Of a DNA stretch of 9,541 nt, positions 6,448 to 9,541 are shown in pieces; positions within the stretch are counted from its first letter, which is position 1; every line of letters starts with the position of its first letter. Origin of the DNA: JBGCDD01 sp045105075 (lineage in GTDB: Bacteria > Pseudomonadota > Alphaproteobacteria > Rhodobacterales > Rhodobacteraceae); contig JBGCDD010000159.1 in assembly GCA_045105075.1 (NCBI GenBank), positions 1 through 9,541 on the forward strand. Reading direction: 5' to 3'. The notes under the pieces are model-generated. The model made no database searches, was not told where the DNA came from, and saw only the letters and a list, made by a program, of their open reading frames with translations. The position numbers and the translations under genes were made by a program.

Positions 6448-8910
6448 ATGAGAGTTGTGTTTCGCTGGCTGTTGCGGATTACCGCCGCGCTGATCGTCTG
6501 CGTGGTGCTGGGCGTGGGGCTGGTTTACTTTCTGGCCGGGCAATCGCTGCCGGACTATGACCAGACGCTTGAGGTGCATGGCCTGACCCAACCGGTCGAG
6601 ATTGTCCGTGATAATGCCAATGTGCCCCACATCTTTGGCGCGGTTGATCGTGATGTTTTCTTTGGGCTTGGCTATGCGCATGCGCAGGATCGGCTGTGGC
6701 AAATGACCATCATGCGCCGCACGGTTCAGGGCCGTCTGTCCGAAGTGTTTGGCGCCCGCACAGTGTCAATCGACCGGCTGATGCGCCGCCTTGATCTTTA
6801 CCGGTTGGCGGTGCGCTCGGTTGAGGCCCAAGACGCGCCGACCCGCGCCGCGCTTGAGGCTTATTCGGCTGGGGTGAATGCGCGTCTGGCTGAAATCAAC
6901 GACAAGGCGCTGGGGCGCGGCGCGCCTGAAATGTTTCTGTTCAACGCTCCCGTCGCCCCTTGGAGTCCGGGGGATTCGCTGGCTTTGATCAAGCTGATGG
7001 CCCTGCAATTGTCGGGCCATCTGGAGAACGAAGTGCTGCGCGCGCGCTTGTCTTTGGCCCTTCGGGATGCGGCGCGATTGGCCGATATTTTGCCTGATGC
7101 ACCCGGATCAGGTGTTGCAGCGCTTCCGGAATATGCAAGCTTTTTCAATGACCTGAAGCGCTATGCTAAAGCAGATCCAATGCCAGAACTCTTGTCACCT
7201 TTTCCGCGATACGGTCTGGCCGGAGCGTCCAACGCGTTTAGCGCCGCGCCGTCACGCTCGGCCTCGGGTGGCACGCTTTTGGCCAACGATCCGCATTTGG
7301 GATTCACCGCTCCGTCGATGTGGTATCTGGCCCGGCTGCAACTGTCCAAAGGCGGTGTCATCGGTGCGACAATCCCAGGCATACCAGTGGTTCTGACCGG
7401 TCGAAGTGCGCGGCTGGGTTGGGGACTGACGTCATCCTATCTGGACGATCAGGATCTTTACATCGAGCGTTTGAACACTGAAAACACAGAAGAATATCTA
7501 ACCCCGGATGGCTACAAACCGTTCGAATCGCGCCCGTCGATCATCGAGATCAAGGACGCCGCTCCGATCACGCTGACCCTGCGCTGGAGCGAGAACGGTC
7601 CGATCCTGCCGGGCAGCCACTATGGGTTGGATACGGTCACGCCGCCGGGGCATGTTGCCGCGCTGGCCTGGACCGCATTGAACCCGAACGACACCTCGCT
7701 GAGCGCGGCGATGGCGGTGATGGGCGCGACCAACGTGCGCGACGCGATTGCGTTGAGTGAAGGTTACATCGCGCCGTCACAAATCCTGTCGCTTGTTGAT
7801 CAGGACACGATTGCGATGAAACTGATTGGCGCAACACCGCGCCGCGACCCGCGCCATCAAAGCCAGGGGCGCATGCCCAGTCAGGGCTGGCGATCCGATA
7901 ACCGTTGGCAAGGGCGCGCGCCTTACGCGGCCAATCCGGAATTTGTAGCGCCGCGCGGTGGTATTTTAGGCAATACAAACAACAAGGTACTGGAACGCCC
8001 CTTTCCAAATCACGTGTCTTTTGTGTGGGGCGACAGTCAGCGTGTGAACCGGTGGCAGCGGCTGATGCAATCGCGTCAGGTCCACACTCGGGACAGTTTT
8101 ATCGAAGCGCAACTGGACCGTGTCAGCTTTACCGCGCGCACACTTTTGCCGTTGATTGGCGCCGATCTCTGGTTCACCGGACAAGCTGCGCCGGATGGAA
8201 CGGCGGAACGTCAGCGTCAAATCGCGCTGGCGCTTTTGGCGGATTGGAACGGCGAGATGAACGAGCATTTGCCGGAACCGCTGATCTATGCGGCGTGGAT
8301 CCGGGCTTTGCAAAAGCGTTTGATTGCCGATGATCTGGGGCCGCTGGCCGAAGAATTTATCCATGTAAAACCGTTGTTTATCGAACGGGTCTATCGTGAT
8401 TTTGAGGGGGCAGCCGCGTGGTGTGATGTGCGTCAAAGCGCGCCGGTGGAAAGCTGCACAGACATGGCGCGGCTCGCGTTGGATGACGCGCTGGTTTGGA
8501 TCGCCGAGCACCACGGCACGGCGTTGCAGTCGCTGCGTTGGGGCGATGCCCATCAGGCGACGCACGACCATCCGACTTTGGGTAAGGTGCCGGTTTTGCA
8601 GTATTTTCTGAACATTCGCCAATCGACAAGCGGCGGTGACAACACGTTGTTGCGCGGGCGCACGTCGGGGCAAGAGCCGGCGCCGTTCCAGAATGTGCAT
8701 GGCGCGGGATACCGTGGAGTTTATGATTTTGCCGACCCTGACAGCTCGGTTTTTGTGATCTCTACCGGACAGTCCGGGCATTTTTTGTCGCGTCATTATG
8801 ATGATCTGGCGCAGCTTTGGCGGCGCGGCGAATACATCCCGATGTCACTGGACGAAGGACTGGCGCGCGCGGCGGCTGTGGGCATCACGGTGCTGACGCC
8901 CCGGCCCTGA
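6448..8910 (+). CDS. Penicillin-acylase-family Ntn hydrolase, membrane-anchored
   Basis: This 820-residue precursor belongs to the N-terminal-nucleophile acylases, which split amide bonds of acylated substrates after autocatalytic cleavage into alpha and beta chains in the periplasm. Residues 7-30 form an uninterrupted hydrophobic helix after MRVVFRWLLR, acting as a signal peptide or anchor. The alpha chain has DNANVPHIFG at 55-64, then FFGLGYAHAQDRLWQM at 71-86. The beta chain should start at S261 in GA-SNAF, followed by SRSASGGTLLANDPHLGF (269-286). H283 falls at beta-23 and a GNTNN stretch at 508-512 matches the oxyanion asparagine region. The usual residue before the nucleophile is Gly; here it is A260. 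Substrates in this family include penicillins, acyl-homoserine lactones and other N-acyl compounds, and this sequence does not decide among them. GAGGA lies upstream of the ATG. The gene is probably monocistronic. Confidence 0.92.
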   Translation: MRVVFRWLLRITAALIVCVVLGVGLVYFLAGQSLPDYDQTLEVHGLTQPVEIVRDNANVPHIFGAVDRDVFFGLGYAHAQDRLWQMTIMRRTVQGRLSEVFGARTVSIDRLMRRLDLYRLAVRSVEAQDAPTRAALEAYSAGVNARLAEINDKALGRGAPEMFLFNAPVAPWSPGDSLALIKLMALQLSGHLENEVLRARLSLALRDAARLADILPDAPGSGVAALPEYASFFNDLKRYAKADPMPELLSPFPRYGLAGASNAFSAAPSRSASGGTLLANDPHLGFTAPSMWYLARLQLSKGGVIGATIPGIPVVLTGRSARLGWGLTSSYLDDQDLYIERLNTENTEEYLTPDGYKPFESRPSIIEIKDAAPITLTLRWSENGPILPGSHYGLDTVTPPGHVAALAWTALNPNDTSLSAAMAVMGATNVRDAIALSEGYIAPSQILSLVDQDTIAMKLIGATPRRDPRHQSQGRMPSQGWRSDNRWQGRAPYAANPEFVAPRGGILGNTNNKVLERPFPNHVSFVWGDSQRVNRWQRLMQSRQVHTRDSFIEAQLDRVSFTARTLLPLIGADLWFTGQAAPDGTAERQRQIALALLADWNGEMNEHLPEPLIYAAWIRALQKRLIADDLGPLAEEFIHVKPLFIERVYRDFEGAAAWCDVRQSAPVESCTDMARLALDDALVWIAEHHGTALQSLRWGDAHQATHDHPTLGKVPVLQYFLNIRQSTSGGDNTLLRGRTSGQEPAPFQNVHGAGYRGVYDFADPDSSVFVISTGQSGHFLSRHYDDLAQLWRRGEYIPMSLDEGLARAAAVGITVLTPRP

Positions 8911-9116
8911 TCACCTCTGTAAGGGCAGCGCTGCAAGGCGGCCATGACATCGGCTTATGCGCTCTGAATTTGTGCAAATTTGTACAGTACGGCCTGTGGA
9001 TTTTAAAAAATATCAGATGGGCGCAAAAGAATGCTAAAAATTTAGGCAGATCCACACAACGCCGGGCAGGAATGGTTAACTTTTGCCAAAAACCCGGGTG
9101 ACTCAGCGCCGTATTT
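8911..9116. other. AT-rich convergent spacer with structured motifs
   Basis: This spacer lies between the 3' ends of the acylase and hflX genes. No credible ORF is present. From about 8961 to 9090 it is clearly more AT-rich than the rest of the window. It contains an inverted repeat AATTTGTGCAAATT (8967-8980), the heptamer TGTGGAT (8995-9001) and its complement ATCCACA (9050-9056), an AT palindrome CTAAAAATTTAG (9034-9045), the octamer ATGGTTAA (9072-9079, TTAACCAT on the minus strand) and a T-run at 9114-9118. Neither flanking gene has a textbook hairpin terminator here. Confidence 0.5.
9072..9079 (-). promoter_or_regulatory. CtrA-like binding octamer TTAACCAT
   Basis: The minus strand reads GTTAACCATT, containing TTAACCAT. 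That octamer is one of the two motif forms described for the alphaproteobacterial response regulator CtrA in Caulobacter. One 8-base match in AT-rich DNA can arise by chance, and the site is near gene 3' ends rather than an obvious promoter. Confidence 0.3.
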
Positions 9117-9541
9117 TTACAGAGAGTCGAATTTCGCGGCCTGAACAGGGGTCCACAAAACGGTGATATCGAATCCTGTTTCGGTCTGGGTTTCTTCGGT
9201 CACGATGTCCTGCGCGAACAACCAGGCGCGGCGTTTGCCATCGGCGAAACCAAGGTGCAGTTCGGTGCTTTGACGCGCGCCTTGCAGGGTTTCGCCCACA
9301 TGAGCCAACAGGGCATCGATCCCCTGCCCGGTCAACGCCGACAGCGCAAAGACGGTTTCAAAGCGATCAGCCCGCGCCAACGTCGCCGCGCGGGCCTCGT
9401 CTTCGAGCAGATCGAGCTTGTTCCAGCCCTCGACACGAGGCCGGTCAGTGCTGATGCCAAGCGACGTCAGGATGGTTTCAACATCGCGGGCCTGAGCTTC
9501 GGTATCGGCGTGGCTGATGTCGCGCACATGCACCACGATAT
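9117..9541 (-). CDS. hflX: GTPase HflX, C-terminal part (runs off right edge)
   Basis: HflX is a ribosome-binding GTPase that splits stalled or stressed 70S ribosomes. About 141 C-terminal residues are visible, out of roughly 420-440 in typical members. They include HVRDISHADTEAQARDVETIL just after the G3 region, the G4 guanine-specificity motif NKLD (in EGWNKLDLL), the G5-like SALTGQG, then the C-terminal domain ending KFDSL and TAA. The P-loop, switch regions and N-terminal domain lie outside the window. The frame stays open past the last base, so the GTG at 9536 is internal and not a start. In many proteobacteria hfq lies just upstream of hflX; that would be to the right and is not visible. 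Confidence 0.92.
   Translation of the reverse strand, partial: IVVHVRDISHADTEAQARDVETILTSLGISTDRPRVEGWNKLDLLEDEARAATLARADRFETVFALSALTGQGIDALLAHVGETLQGARQSTELHLGFADGKRRAWLFAQDIVTEETQTETGFDITVLWTPVQAAKFDSL

Noticed and set aside
7966..8796. 276-codon open frame antisense to the acylase gene
   Set aside because: It is very basic and Gln/Arg-rich, has no domain, and sits inside a confident coding region; this is typical third-position GC shadowing.
8925..8934. GCAGCGCTGC palindrome just after the acylase stop codon
   Set aside because: As RNA it can form only about 3 bp around a 4-base loop and has no T-run; probably chance.

Overview
The window looks like an ordinary chromosomal segment of an alphaproteobacterium, most likely a marine Rhodobacteraceae (Roseobacter-group) member. 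The reasons are GC-rich coding DNA with strong G/C third-position use, a HemB of the cysteine-less metal-site type, a small four-helix membrane protein of a kind I associate with Rhodobacteraceae next to mfd, and a serralysin-type RTX metalloprotease. This is inferred from protein character, not from a database match.

Layout from left to right. Positions 1-1829 (minus strand) hold a two-gene unit: a small four-helix membrane protein, then the N-terminal part of the transcription-repair coupling factor Mfd, which runs off the left edge. A short divergent spacer (1830-1945) separates this from hemB (plus, tetrapyrrole synthesis). Next on the plus strand come a secreted M10 zinc metalloprotease with sixteen contiguous RTX nonapeptides (3020-4714) and a SYLF/YSC84-domain protein with a twin-arginine-like, lipoprotein-like signal (4840-5415), closed by a clear hairpin terminator. 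A beta-hydroxyacid dehydrogenase family oxidoreductase (5455-6327, minus) converges on that terminator. It is divergent from a large membrane-anchored penicillin-acylase-family Ntn hydrolase (6448-8910, plus). A 206-base, locally AT-rich spacer follows, then the C-terminal part of the GTPase HflX (minus), which runs off the right edge.

The genes do not form one pathway. Housekeeping functions (DNA repair, heme synthesis, ribosome-associated GTPase) are interleaved with cell-surface or exported hydrolases and envelope proteins. No RNA genes, insertion sequences, CRISPR arrays, phage genes or attachment sites are visible.

I found no convincing undescribed multi-gene system. The items most worth a second look are the structured AT-rich spacer between the acylase and hflX genes (an inverted repeat, a CtrA-like TTAACCAT octamer, paired ATCCACA heptamers), a perfect palindrome between the protease promoter and its ribosome binding site, an acylase with alanine rather than the usual glycine before its nucleophile, and an RTX protease with no type I secretion genes beside it.
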